From Pseudomonadota bacterium (GTDB lineage: Bacteria; Pseudomonadota; Alphaproteobacteria; Rhizobiales; Rhizobiaceae), in the NCBI GenBank assembly GCA_023387715.1, contig JAEWHQ010000041.1, forward strand, positions 1-5,725: DNA of 5,725 bases, written 5' to 3'. The position numbers were made by a program, and so were the translations under genes. This document shows positions 1 to 5,725 of this stretch, piece after piece (the first letter of the stretch is position 1; the number at the start of each line of letters is the position of its first letter). Under the pieces are notes generated by a model. The model made no database searches. It had not been told where the DNA came from and saw nothing but the letters and a program-made list of their open reading frames with translations.

Positions 1-301
1 TGAGCAGGAACTCCATCACACCTTCGCGTGCCTTTTTGACCATAGGCGTATTGGTGAAAATTTCCGGTGTTTCGCCATTTGGTCCAGGACGCAAATCGCG
101 CACACCCATAGCGCAAGATGCAGCAGGCTTTGGTGGCCCGCCCTTTACCTCAACCAAACACATGCGGCAGTTTCCGGCGATGGAAAGCCGCTCATGGAAG
201 CAAAAACGCGGCACTTCAGCGCCTGCCTCTTCGGCTGCCTGAAGGAGCGTATAGTGATCGGGAACTTCGATCTCTGTGCCGTCAACCTTGATCTTTGCCA
301 T
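1..301 (-). CDS. nuoG: NADH-quinone oxidoreductase subunit G, N-terminal part (runs off left edge)
   Basis: NuoG is the large Fe-S subunit of the peripheral arm of complex I and passes electrons from NuoE/NuoF toward NuoI and NuoB. Only the first 100 codons are here; the rest lies beyond base 1. The visible part is the N-terminal plant-type [2Fe-2S] ferredoxin domain, with ligands C34, C45, C48 and C63 (CX10CX2CX14C) in [17 protein letters not shown] and AASCAM. The segment [18 protein letters not shown] leads toward the next ligand motif of the family, off the window. The protein starts [13 protein letters not shown] at the ATG at 301-299. An in-frame stop at 325-323 rules out a longer N-terminus, although a GTG directly upstream (304-302) is possible. 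The Shine-Dalgarno match is weak (GGAC at 309-306). The gene is separated from nuoF by 137 nt of hairpin-rich sequence, unlike the tight spacing elsewhere in the operon. Confidence 0.96.
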   Translation of the reverse strand, partial: MAKIKVDGTEIEVPDHYTLLQAAEEAGAEVPRFCFHERLSIAGNCRMCLVEVKGGPPKPAASCAMGVRDLRPGPNGETPEIFTNTPMVKKAREGVMEFLL

Positions 302-310
302 CACTTGTCC

Positions 311-396
311 AAACCTGCGGCATCAGCCGCATATCTTCAAACCTTGCGGCATTTGCCGCACAACCTTAAATCCAAGCGGCCAAGCCGCATGCCTTT
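311..396 (-). repeat. Tandem 28-29 nt repeat, three units, each with a GC hairpin
   Basis: Read on the plus strand, three head-to-tail units start at 311, 339 and 368, with lengths 28, 29 and 29. Each begins AAAYC and is centred on a GCGGC-loop-GCCGC palindrome. Stems are 316-321 with 326-331 (6 bp, loop 4), 345-350 with 355-360 (6 bp, loop 4) and 376-380 with 384-388 (5 bp, loop 3). Loop bases differ while the stem arms are kept, which suggests that pairing rather than primary sequence is preserved. A diverged fourth unit may begin at 397 (AAACTT) and contain the larger hairpin at 410-430. I do not recognise it as a named repeat family. The units lie in the nuo mRNA just upstream of nuoG. 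Confidence 0.85.
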
Positions 397-409
397 AAAC
401 TTAAAGTCA

Positions 410-430
410 CAGACCGGACAAACCGGTCTG
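410..430 (-). other. Perfect 8-bp hairpin just after the nuoF stop
   Basis: CAGACCGG and CCGGTCTG form a perfect 8-bp stem around a 5-nt loop. The stem starts 9 nt after the nuoF stop codon in the nuo transcript. On the minus strand the following sequence is TGACTTTAAGTTTAAA, not a continuous T-run, so it is a poor terminator for the operon. On the plus strand it is followed by CATCCTTTTT, which looks more like a weak terminator for antisense transcription. Stabilising the upstream nuoA-F message against 3' exonucleases is another possibility. Confidence 0.65.
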
Positions 431-438
431 CATCCTTT

Positions 439-1746
439 TTACTCCGCTGCTTCCAAAGCAATGTTACGGCTTTGAACAGCATTGCGTGTATATTCATCAA
501 TGCGCTTTTCAATTTCAGGGCGGAAATTGCGGATCAGGCCCTGAACCGGCCATGCAGCAGCATCGCCCAGCGCACAAATGGTGTGACCTTCAATCTGCTT
601 GGTCACATCGAACAACATGTCGATTTCACGCTTCTGCGCATTACCGGTTACCATGCGTTCCATCACACGCCACATCCAACCTGTACCTTCACGGCACGGT
701 GTACACTGGCCGCAGCTTTCATGCTTGAAGAAAGCTGAAAGACGCGCAATCGCTTTGATAACGTCGGTTGATTTGTCCATGACAATCAAACCACCGGTAC
801 CGAATGAGGATTTAACATCACGCATGCCGTCAAAATCCATCACCGCATCCATCATGTCTTCTGCTTTAACAAGCGGACAGGAGGCGCCACCTGGAATAAC
901 TGCAAGCAGATTATCCCAACCGCCGCGGATACCACCGGCATGTTTTTCGATCAGTTCACGGAACGGAACGCCCATGACTTCTTCAACAGTGCAAGGCGTG
1001 TTGACGTGGCCGGAAATCTGAAACAGCTTGGTGCCGACATTGTTCGGGCGGCCAAGCGACGAGAACCATGCACCGCCGCGACGCAGAATGGTCGGAGCAA
1101 CAGAAATGGATTCTACGTTGTTCACAGTTGTCGGGCAGCCATAGAGACCGACATTGGCCGGAAACGGAGGCTTCAAGCGTGGCTGGCCTTTTTTGCCTTC
1201 CAGGCTTTCGAGCAAAGCTGTTTCTTCACCGCAAATATAAGCGCCTGCACCATGGGAGACGTAAACGTCCATATCCCAGCCGCATTTGTTATTTTTGCCA
1301 AGCAGACCTGCTGCGTAGCACTCATCAATTGCAGCTTGCAGTGCTTCACGCTCACGCATGAATTCACCGCGAATATAGATGTAAGCGGTATGTGCGCCCA
1401 TTGCGCAACCGGCAATCACGCAACCTTCGATCAGCGTATGCGGATCATGGCGCATGATGTCACGGTCTTTACAAGTGCCCGGCTCCGACTCATCCGCGTT
1501 CACAACGAGGTAATGCGGACGGCCATCGCTTTCTTTCGGCATGAAAGACCATTTCATACCGGTCGGGAAGCCCGCACCACCACGACCACGAAGGCCGGAA
1601 GCCTTCATTTCGTTGATGATCCAGTCACGACCCTGATCGATCAGGCCTTTGGTATTGTCCCAATGGCCGCGAGCCATCGCACCTTTAAGCGATTTGTCTT
1701 TCAGGCCATAAATATTTGTAAAGATACGATCTTTATCAGCCAGCAT
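439..1746 (-). CDS. nuoF: NADH-quinone oxidoreductase subunit F (NADH- and FMN-binding)
   Basis: NuoF (51-kDa subunit homologue) is where complex I oxidises NADH: it binds NADH and FMN and carries cluster N3. The 435-residue protein has the glycine-rich nucleotide motif [13 protein letters not shown] at 51-63, the flavin-site segment NADESEPGT at 83-91, [19 protein letters not shown] at 166-184, and [4Fe-4S] ligands C345, C348, C351 (SCGQCTPC) and C391 (TICALGD). The 39-residue spacing to the last ligand matches the mitochondrial/alphaproteobacterial type as I remember it. Length is normal and all key residues are present. A TTG three bases upstream (1749-1747) would lengthen the frame by one codon, but ATG at 1746-1744 gives the usual MLADKDRIF start and has GGAGGG 8 nt away. 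The start lies 4 nt after the nuoE stop. The protein works with NuoE and NuoG as the electron-input module. Confidence 0.98.
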   Translation of the reverse strand: MLADKDRIFTNIYGLKDKSLKGAMARGHWDNTKGLIDQGRDWIINEMKASGLRGRGGAGFPTGMKWSFMPKESDGRPHYLVVNADESEPGTCKDRDIMRHDPHTLIEGCVIAGCAMGAHTAYIYIRGEFMREREALQAAIDECYAAGLLGKNNKCGWDMDVYVSHGAGAYICGEETALLESLEGKKGQPRLKPPFPANVGLYGCPTTVNNVESISVAPTILRRGGAWFSSLGRPNNVGTKLFQISGHVNTPCTVEEVMGVPFRELIEKHAGGIRGGWDNLLAVIPGGASCPLVKAEDMMDAVMDFDGMRDVKSSFGTGGLIVMDKSTDVIKAIARLSAFFKHESCGQCTPCREGTGWMWRVMERMVTGNAQKREIDMLFDVTKQIEGHTICALGDAAAWPVQGLIRNFRPEIEKRIDEYTRNAVQSRNIALEAAE

Positions 1747-1750
1747 CAAA

Positions 1751-2380
1751 TCAGCCCTCCGCTTTCGGATTGCTTGTCGTCAAAGATGTCGGGCCACCGG
1801 CAGGAGCAGAAAAATCACGCTCGATCTGTGGACCCGGTTTAATCGTGTCACCTTTGCCGCTTGCGAAAGCATCAATGATTTCTTCCAACCGCTCAGGTGT
1901 CAGATCTTCATAAGCGTCTTTGAAGATCATGACCATCGGCGCATTGACGCAAGCGCCCTGACACTCGACTTCTTCCCAAGACAGCGTGCCGTCTTCGTTC
2001 AGCGTCTGCGGATCATGATGAATTTTGTGCTTGCACACCTTCATCAGGTCTTCCGCACCGCGCAGCATGCAAGGTGTTGTACCGCAAACCTGAATATGAG
2101 CGCGTGTACCGACAGGCTTCAGCTGGAACTGGGTGTAGAAAGTGGCAACCTCCAGCACACGGATCAAAGGCATCGCAAGCATTGCTGCGATATGTTCGAT
2201 CGATGCTTTTGTGACCCAACCTTCCTGCTCCTGCGCACGCATCAGCAGCGGGATAACAGCTGATGCCTGACGGCCTTCAGGAAATTTCTTGATAGTCTGT
2301 TCAGCCCAAGCCTGATTTTCCGCATTAAAAGCAAATGCGGCTGGCTGGACGGAATCTTCTGCGAGACGACGGACGGACAT
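1751..2380 (-). CDS. nuoE: NADH-quinone oxidoreductase subunit E ([2Fe-2S] subunit)
   Basis: NuoE (24-kDa subunit homologue) holds the off-pathway [2Fe-2S] cluster N1a next to the FMN of NuoF. The 209-residue protein has an N-terminal helical part (about 22-88, including [15 protein letters not shown] and [12 protein letters not shown]) followed by a thioredoxin-like ferredoxin domain. The ligands are C99, C104, C140 and C144 (CX4CX35CX3C), within VCGTTPCM and [10 protein letters not shown]. The tail after about residue 172 is low-complexity and rich in Gly, Pro, Ser and Thr (for example [12 protein letters not shown]); such tails are common in alphaproteobacterial NuoE and carry no known catalytic residue. 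The ATG shares one base with the nuoD stop (TGATG). GAGG at 2394-2391, 10 nt upstream inside nuoD, serves as Shine-Dalgarno sequence, so coupling to nuoD is likely. nuoF follows after 4 nt. Confidence 0.98.
   Translation of the reverse strand: MSVRRLAEDSVQPAAFAFNAENQAWAEQTIKKFPEGRQASAVIPLLMRAQEQEGWVTKASIEHIAAMLAMPLIRVLEVATFYTQFQLKPVGTRAHIQVCGTTPCMLRGAEDLMKVCKHKIHHDPQTLNEDGTLSWEEVECQGACVNAPMVMIFKDAYEDLTPERLEEIIDAFASGKGDTIKPGPQIERDFSAPAGGPTSLTTSNPKAEG
1755..1760 (-). promoter_or_regulatory. Ribosome binding site of nuoF
   Basis: GGAGGG lies 8 nt upstream of ATG 1746-1744 and only 5 nt upstream of TTG 1749-1747. The spacing favours the ATG. The site lies inside the last codons of nuoE, consistent with translation coupled to nuoE. 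Confidence 0.75.
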
Positions 2381-3573
2381 CAGCGGTCTACCTCACCAAA
2401 CACGATATCGAGTGAACCAAGGATCGCCGAAACGTCAGCCAGCATATGGCCGCGGCAAAGGAAATCCATAGCCTGAAGATGAGCAAAACCCGGTGCACGC
2501 AATTTGCAGCGATAAGGCTTATTGGTGCCGTCTGACACCAGATAAACACCGAATTCACCCTTAGGTGCTTCTACAGCTGCATAGACCTCGCCTGCCGGCA
2601 CATGGTAGCCTTCAGTGTAAAGCTTGAAGTGATGAATGAGCGCTTCCATCGAGCGTTTCATCTCACCGCGTTTCGGCGGTACGATCTTGTTGTCTGTATG
2701 CGATACAGGGCCAACCCGCTCTTTACCCAGCAGCAATTCACAGCACTGGCGCATAATCTTAGCGGACTGGCGCATTTCTTCCATACGGATCAGGTAACGG
2801 TCATAGCAGTCACCGTTTTTGCCCACAGGAATGTCGAATTCCATTTCCGAATAGCATTCATATGGCTGACTCTTGCGCAAATCCCATGCAGCACCTGAGC
2901 CACGGACCATCACACCGGAGAAGCCCCATGCCCACGCATCTTCCAGAGACACAACACCGATATCGACGTTACGCTGCTTGAAAATACGGTTCGGGGTAAT
3001 CAGGTTGTCCAGATTGGTAAGGGTCGTTGCCAAGAAAGGATCAATCCAGTCAGCAATATCCTGCACCAATTGCTCAGGGATATCCTGATGCACACCACCC
3101 GGACGGAAATAGGCTGCGTGCATACGGGCGCCACAGGCGCGCTCATAAAACACCATCAGCTTTTCACGTTCTTCGAAGCCCCAGAGGGGCGGTGTCAAAG
3201 CACCAACGTCCATAGCCTGTGTGGTGACGTTCAAAAGGTGATTAAGAATACGGCCGATTTCGGAATAAAGCACACGGATCAGCTGGCCGCGCTTTGGCAC
3301 GGTAATGCCGAGCAGACGCTCAACGGCCAGCGCATAGGCGTGCTCCTGATTCATCGGCGCAACATAATCGAGGCGATCCAGATATGGCAAAGCCTGCAAA
3401 TATGTTTTGGTTTCCATCAGCTTTTCGGTACCGCGATGCAGCAAGCCAATATGCGGATCAACGCGCTCGACCACTTCACCGTCCAACTCCAGCACCAGAC
3501 GCAAAACGCCGTGCGCCGCCGGATGCTGCGGGCCGAAGTTGATGTTAAAATTTCTTACTTGTGTCTCAGCCAT
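2380..3573 (-). CDS. nuoD: NADH-quinone oxidoreductase subunit D (quinone-site 49-kDa homologue)
   Basis: NuoD forms most of the quinone-reduction pocket with NuoB and is related to the large subunit of [NiFe] hydrogenases. The 397-residue protein shows [18 protein letters not shown] near the N-terminus (7-24). H21 in the HPAAHG loop and Y70 in DRLDY align by spacing with the bovine quinone-binding His59/Tyr108 pair. Other family segments are [14 protein letters not shown] (39-52), [10 protein letters not shown] (157-166), [15 protein letters not shown] (224-238) and the C-terminal [13 protein letters not shown]. Hydrogenase-type nickel cysteines are absent, as expected. The frame is open to ATG 3597, but I place the start at the third Met (3573-3571): it gives the family-typical MAETQVRNF and has AGGA 8 nt upstream. 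The first 8 nt overlap the end of the upstream GFA-family gene, so translation is probably coupled to that gene instead of directly to nuoC. Confidence 0.97.
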   Translation of the reverse strand: MAETQVRNFNINFGPQHPAAHGVLRLVLELDGEVVERVDPHIGLLHRGTEKLMETKTYLQALPYLDRLDYVAPMNQEHAYALAVERLLGITVPKRGQLIRVLYSEIGRILNHLLNVTTQAMDVGALTPPLWGFEEREKLMVFYERACGARMHAAYFRPGGVHQDIPEQLVQDIADWIDPFLATTLTNLDNLITPNRIFKQRNVDIGVVSLEDAWAWGFSGVMVRGSGAAWDLRKSQPYECYSEMEFDIPVGKNGDCYDRYLIRMEEMRQSAKIMRQCCELLLGKERVGPVSHTDNKIVPPKRGEMKRSMEALIHHFKLYTEGYHVPAGEVYAAVEAPKGEFGVYLVSDGTNKPYRCKLRAPGFAHLQAMDFLCRGHMLADVSAILGSLDIVFGEVDR

Positions 3574-4006
3574 TGTCGGCATCCTGTGTAGAGGCATAAG
3601 CTGCCAGAAACTCTGCTTCCGTCATTTTGCGCGTATCATTGGCAAAAGCGTAATTGTCAGGCTTCTTGTCGATATAGATTTCCGTCGTAAACCTGAATTG
3701 CGAAGGATCGTCAAATGCCTGAATGGACACAACGTTATGGGAGCCATCCTGCATACGCCACATCAAAGTGGAGCCGCAAGATTTACAAAATCCGCGCTCT
3801 CCCCATTCGGAAGAGCGGTAAAATGCAAGATCATCACCATTGGTGACTTCAAGGCTATCACCACATTCCACACTCAAAAACACACCACCAGTCCAGCGGC
3901 GGCACATCGAGCAATGGCATGCACCCATCTCGTCATTCATAGGCTTCGCCGAAAAGCGTACGGAACCACACAGGCAACGACCTTCCAACTTAGCGCTCAC
4001 AGACAT
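3566..4006 (-). CDS. GFA/CENP-V-family zinc-domain protein inserted between nuoC and nuoD
   Basis: This 146-residue protein belongs to the GFA (glutathione-dependent formaldehyde-activating enzyme-like) / CENP-V fold family and is not a complex I subunit. All seven family cysteines are visible: C11 and C13 ([10 protein letters not shown]), C30, C32 and C35 ([11 protein letters not shown]), and C74 and C77 (FCKSCGS). In characterised Gfa the first pair and last pair bind a structural zinc and the middle triad the active-site zinc. At 146 residues it is shorter than true Gfa (about 190 as I recall), so it is probably one of the many uncharacterised paralogues; the family name does not establish formaldehyde chemistry. 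There is no signal peptide or membrane segment, so it is probably cytoplasmic. Its start has GAGGA 7 nt upstream, 32 nt after nuoC, and its last 8 nt overlap nuoD. It must be co-transcribed with the nuo genes. A link to complex I is inference from position only. Confidence 0.93.
   Translation of the reverse strand: MSVSAKLEGRCLCGSVRFSAKPMNDEMGACHCSMCRRWTGGVFLSVECGDSLEVTNGDDLAFYRSSEWGERGFCKSCGSTLMWRMQDGSHNVVSIQAFDDPSQFRFTTEIYIDKKPDNYAFANDTRKMTEAEFLAAYASTQDADNG
3582..3585 (-). promoter_or_regulatory. Ribosome binding site of nuoD, inside the GFA-family gene
   Basis: AGGA lies 8 nt upstream of ATG 3573-3571 and inside the final codons of the preceding gene. It supports the third Met as the nuoD start over the in-frame ATGs at 3597 and 3582, the latter of which overlaps the AGGA itself. 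Confidence 0.65.
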
Positions 4007-4038
4007 TCTTCAATCCTCACACGTAGGCTTTAAGCCAA

Positions 4039-4647
4039 TTAATTGACTTTGGCTTTTTCATCACCAGGCAAAACGTAATCGGTTCCTTCCCACGGGGAGA
4101 GGAAGTCAAAATTACGGAATTCCTGACGCAGAACGACCGGCTCATAAACAACGCGCTTATGCTCGTCGCTGTAGCGGACTTCAACAAAACCGGTCAGAGG
4201 GAAATCTTTACGCAGCGGATGACCTTCAAAACCGTAATCGGTCAGAATGCGGCGCAGATCCGGATGACCGGAGAACAAAACGCCGTACATGTCGTAGATT
4301 TCACGCTCGAACCAGTCAGCACCGATAAAGACAGCAGTTGCAGATGGAACAAGTACATCTTCGTCAGCCGTTACTTTAACGCGCATACGCAGGTTCTGGC
4401 GTGGTGACATCAGCTGATAAACCACATCAAAGCGCTCAGCGCGTTCAGGGTAATCAACGCCGCTAATATCGGTCAGATTAACAAACTGACACTGAACATC
4501 ATCACGCAGGAAAGTCAGAACATTGATCAGGCTCTCTTTAGAGACACTGACCGTCAGTTCACCATAAGCAAACTTGGTATCTTCGATTGCGCCAGCAAAA
4601 CGCTCTTTCAGATAGGCCGAAAGATCACGGAGGGCTTCCTCACTCAT
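4039..4647 (-). CDS. nuoC: NADH-quinone oxidoreductase subunit C (30-kDa homologue)
   Basis: NuoC is a cofactor-free peripheral-arm subunit that supports NuoD and NuoB in the connecting module. The 202-residue protein contains the complex I 30-kDa signature at about 111-135 ([15 protein letters not shown], then [10 protein letters not shown]), followed by [18 protein letters not shown] (142-159) and a typical C-terminal region with [15 protein letters not shown]. It is a stand-alone gene, not fused to nuoD as in E. coli, which fits alphaproteobacteria. The frame is open upstream to a TTG at 4674-4672 overlapping the nuoB end, but ATG 4647-4645 has a very strong GAGGGGAG 8 nt upstream and gives the expected [13 protein letters not shown]. 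The start is 16 nt after nuoB. The next gene is the GFA-family insertion, not nuoD. Confidence 0.97.
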   Translation of the reverse strand: MSEEALRDLSAYLKERFAGAIEDTKFAYGELTVSVSKESLINVLTFLRDDVQCQFVNLTDISGVDYPERAERFDVVYQLMSPRQNLRMRVKVTADEDVLVPSATAVFIGADWFEREIYDMYGVLFSGHPDLRRILTDYGFEGHPLRKDFPLTGFVEVRYSDEHKRVVYEPVVLRQEFRNFDFLSPWEGTDYVLPGDEKAKVN

Positions 4648-4655
4648 CACCTTCA

Positions 4656-4663
4656 CTCCCCTC
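4656..4663 (-). promoter_or_regulatory. Ribosome binding site of nuoC
   Basis: GAGGGGAG lies between the nuoB stop and the nuoC start, 8 nt from ATG 4647-4645. It rules against the longer TTG start at 4674, because this site would then be inside the coding sequence. It is among the best Shine-Dalgarno matches in the window. Confidence 0.8.
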
Positions 4664-5245
4664 TTAACGCTCAATCGTACCGGTTCGGCGGATTTTCTTT
4701 TGCAGCATCAAGATGCCGTAAAGAAGAGCCTCAGCGGTTGGCGGGCAGCCCGGCACATAAATATCCACCGGAACAACACGATCACAACCACGCACGACCG
4801 AATAAGAATAATGGTAATAACCACCACCATTGGCGCATGATCCCATCGAGATCACATAACGCGGCTCCGGCATCTGGTCATAAACCTTGCGCAGCGCCGG
4901 TGCCATTTTGTTGGTCAATGTACCTGCAACAATCATCACATCGGACTGACGCGGTGACGCACGCGGTGCAATACCAAAACGCTCGGCATCGTAGCGCGGC
5001 ATGGAGATATGCATCATCTCAACAGCGCAGCAAGCAAGACCGAAGGTCATCCACATCAGCGAGCCTGTACGTGCCCATGTAATCAATGCATCAGCAGAGG
5101 TAACGATGAAGCCCTTATCGGACAGTTCATTATTCAGCTCACTGAAGAATGCATCATCAGCACCAATCGGCTTGCCGGTATTCGGATCGATAATGCCTTT
5201 CGGCTGCGGCGCGATCAGTGTGGCGTTGCTGTTGGTCAATCCCAT
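4664..5245 (-). CDS. nuoB: NADH-quinone oxidoreductase subunit B (cluster N2 subunit)
   Basis: NuoB (PSST homologue) carries [4Fe-4S] cluster N2, the last Fe-S centre before quinone, and forms the pocket with NuoD. The 193-residue protein has the four N2 ligands: the tandem pair C72-C73 ([11 protein letters not shown]), C137 ([18 protein letters not shown]) and C167 ([16 protein letters not shown]). The middle of the protein ([27 protein letters not shown]) is extremely conserved in this family. The N-terminal 40 residues are the variable part. An in-frame ATG at 5266 would add seven residues, but ATG 5245-5243 has AAGGGGG 7 nt upstream and gives the usual [10 protein letters not shown]. The first 10 nt overlap the end of nuoA, so translation is probably coupled. 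nuoC follows after 16 nt. Confidence 0.98.
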   Translation of the reverse strand: MGLTNSNATLIAPQPKGIIDPNTGKPIGADDAFFSELNNELSDKGFIVTSADALITWARTGSLMWMTFGLACCAVEMMHISMPRYDAERFGIAPRASPRQSDVMIVAGTLTNKMAPALRKVYDQMPEPRYVISMGSCANGGGYYHYSYSVVRGCDRVVPVDIYVPGCPPTAEALLYGILMLQKKIRRTGTIER

Positions 5246-5601
5246 TCCAGCGCCCCCTTCTTCCATTCATAAATGAAACCGATAGTCAGCACGAACAAAA
5301 ACGCCATCATGGAGCCGTAGCCCAGCCAACCGATGGAGCCGAATGAAACAGCCCACGGAAACAGGAACACAACTTCCAGATCGAAGATAATAAAGAGAAT
5401 CGATACGAGATAAAACCGCACATCAAACTTCATGCGCGCATCATCGAAAGCGTTGAATCCGCACTCATAAGCTGACAGCTTTTCCGGATCAGGTTGCCGG
5501 TAAGCAACGAGAAATGGCGCAATCAAAAGTGCAATGCCAATAATCATGGCGATGCCAATGAAAATGACGATCGGTAGATAGGAACTTAAAAGCTCGTTCA
5601 T
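5236..5601 (-). CDS. nuoA: NADH-quinone oxidoreductase subunit A (ND3 homologue)
   Basis: NuoA is the small membrane subunit equivalent to mitochondrial ND3, sitting where the quinone pocket meets the membrane arm. The 121-residue protein has three predicted membrane helices (about 9-33, 62-84 and 92-111). The loop after the first contains YECGF with C47, matching the ND3 loop cysteine whose exposure changes between active and deactive states of mitochondrial complex I. The second helix carries the conserved acidic pair in [12 protein letters not shown] (D74, E76). Length is normal. It starts at ATG 5601-5599 with AAAGGGA very close upstream (2-nt gap), a slightly short Shine-Dalgarno spacing. 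It is the first recognised gene of the operon, and its end overlaps nuoB by 10 nt. Confidence 0.97.
   Translation of the reverse strand: MNELLSSYLPIVIFIGIAMIIGIALLIAPFLVAYRQPDPEKLSAYECGFNAFDDARMKFDVRFYLVSILFIIFDLEVVFLFPWAVSFGSIGWLGYGSMMAFLFVLTIGFIYEWKKGALEWD
5253..5259 (-). promoter_or_regulatory. Ribosome binding site of nuoB
   Basis: AAGGGGG, inside the last codons of nuoA, is 7 nt from ATG 5245-5243. No comparable purine tract precedes the alternative ATG at 5266, so the shorter nuoB start is preferred. Confidence 0.75.
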
Positions 5602-5616
5602 GATCCCTTTTCCGGC

Positions 5617-5643
5617 TTAACACGAGGCGTTACGCCCAGTCAT
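5617..5643 (-). other. Possible 8-codon leader ORF before nuoA
   Basis: ATG 5643-5641 opens a frame encoding MTGRNASC and stops at TAA 5619-5617, 15 nt before nuoA. GGAGGG at 5652-5647 is 3 nt upstream, a strong Shine-Dalgarno core at short spacing and a better match than the one in front of nuoA. The peptide has no run of a single amino acid, so there is no sign of classical attenuation. It could be chance. Confidence 0.25.
5626..5636. promoter_or_regulatory. Short dyad GGCGT-T-ACGCC upstream of nuoA
   Basis: An 11-bp near-perfect palindrome (5-bp arms around one base) lies about 25 nt upstream of the nuoA start, inside the possible leader ORF. It could be an operator half-site or a tiny RNA hairpin (GGCG-TTA-CGCC). 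It matches no binding site I can name, and such a short dyad can occur by chance. Confidence 0.2.
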
Positions 5644-5725
5644 AAGCCCTCCATGGTTACGACTCTGCGACACATTGCATCTATGGCAACCCTCGCCCGA
5701 GCAGCTTCAAAAGGCATGCCGTGCG

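Larger units (their letters stand above)
302..438 (-). other. nuoF-nuoG intergenic spacer filled with hairpins
   Basis: This 137-nt gap is the only long spacer between the nuo genes here; the other junctions overlap or are 4-32 nt apart. It is almost entirely occupied by four hairpins: a perfect 8-bp stem just after nuoF, then three smaller GC-rich hairpins in a 28-29 nt tandem repeat that ends close to the nuoG start. No convincing coding frame crosses it. In the transcribed (minus) direction no hairpin is followed directly by a U-tract, so none looks like a strong intrinsic terminator of the operon. A role in mRNA processing, stability or partial attenuation before nuoG is inference. Confidence 0.8.
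5602..5725 (-). other. Leader region upstream of nuoA; promoter not resolved
   Basis: These 124 nt before nuoA contain no recognisable complete gene. On the minus strand there is a weak promoter-like pair (TTGAAG at 5710-5705 and CATAGA at 5685-5680, spacing 19), too poor to call. Closer to nuoA are an 8-codon ORF behind GGAGGG and a GGCGT-T-ACGCC dyad. A frame open from the window edge to a TGA at 5642-5640 could be the end of an upstream gene or chance. The operon promoter may lie here or beyond the right edge. Confidence 0.4.

Noticed and set aside
311..396. CRISPR array
   Set aside because: The units are contiguous 28-29 nt hairpin repeats with no unique spacers between identical repeats, and there are no cas genes.
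410..430. Intrinsic terminator of the operon after nuoF
   Set aside because: In the transcribed direction the stem is not followed by a U-tract, and nuoG continues the operon downstream.
302..438. Short frames starting at ATG or GTG at the foot of each hairpin (for example MQTGLSGL just after nuoF)
   Set aside because: The AAGG-like purines are only 0-2 nt from the start codons, too close for normal initiation, and the peptides are unrelated to one another.
940..1842. A 300-codon open frame on the plus strand opposite nuoF and the nuoE end
   Set aside because: It lies antisense to a clearly conserved nuoF, its translation resembles no known family, and long antisense frames are common opposite genes with strong codon bias.
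3566..4006. Naming the inserted gene gfa, or assigning S-(hydroxymethyl)glutathione synthase activity
   Set aside because: The zinc cysteines are present, but the protein is shorter than true Gfa, the family is functionally diverse, and no formaldehyde-pathway gene is nearby.
3070..4033. Long plus-strand frames (173 and 208 codons) opposite nuoD and the GFA-family gene
   Set aside because: They are shadows of conserved minus-strand genes, with no domain, no convincing ribosome site and low-complexity or histidine-rich composition.
4026..4036. GGCTTTAAGCC dyad between nuoC and the GFA-family gene as a terminator
   Set aside because: It gives only a 4-bp stem with a 3-nt loop and no T-run, so it is too weak to stop transcription.
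5680..5710. TTGAAG/CATAGA as the nuo promoter
   Set aside because: The -10 match is poor and the 19-nt spacing is long; it is noted only as a weak candidate in the leader region.

Overview
The window holds the 5' part of a bacterial respiratory complex I operon (proton-pumping NADH:quinone oxidoreductase). Every gene is on the minus strand, so transcription runs from right to left: nuoA, nuoB, nuoC, a small inserted zinc-protein gene, nuoD, nuoE, nuoF and the first 100 codons of nuoG, which runs off the left edge. The separate nuoC and nuoD genes, the mitochondrial-like NuoD and NuoF sequences, and the glycine- and proline-rich NuoE tail point to an alphaproteobacterium. From remembered similarity of NuoB, NuoD and NuoF, the order Hyphomicrobiales (Rhizobiales), near Brucella/Ochrobactrum/Pseudochrobactrum, is most likely. 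That placement is inference; no search was run.

Layout in transcription order. Positions 5725-5602 are a leader with no recognisable complete gene. It contains a short dyad and an 8-codon mini-ORF behind a good Shine-Dalgarno sequence. nuoA and nuoB overlap by 10 nt and nuoC follows 16 nt later. After a 32-nt gap comes a GFA/CENP-V-type zinc-domain gene that is not a complex I subunit. Its last 8 nt overlap the nuoD start. nuoD and nuoE share one base (TGATG), and nuoE and nuoF are 4 nt apart. The tight pattern breaks between nuoF and nuoG: a 137-nt gap carries a perfect 8-bp hairpin and three tandem copies of a 28-29 nt unit, each containing a small GC-rich hairpin.

How the genes work together. 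NuoE, NuoF and NuoG form the NADH-oxidising module (FMN and the first Fe-S clusters). NuoB, NuoC and NuoD form the connecting, quinone-reducing module (cluster N2 and the quinone pocket). NuoA is a membrane subunit next to that pocket. All Fe-S cysteine ligands expected in the visible parts are present and no frame is broken, so the complex looks functional. Four start codons (nuoB, nuoC, nuoD, nuoF) are placed downstream of the longest possible ORF start because Shine-Dalgarno position and family N-termini agree.

The two things most worth a second look are the GFA-family gene built into the translationally coupled nuoC-nuoD junction, and the tandem hairpin array between nuoF and nuoG. I see no mobile element, CRISPR array, tRNA or rRNA, and nothing that clearly amounts to a new biological system.
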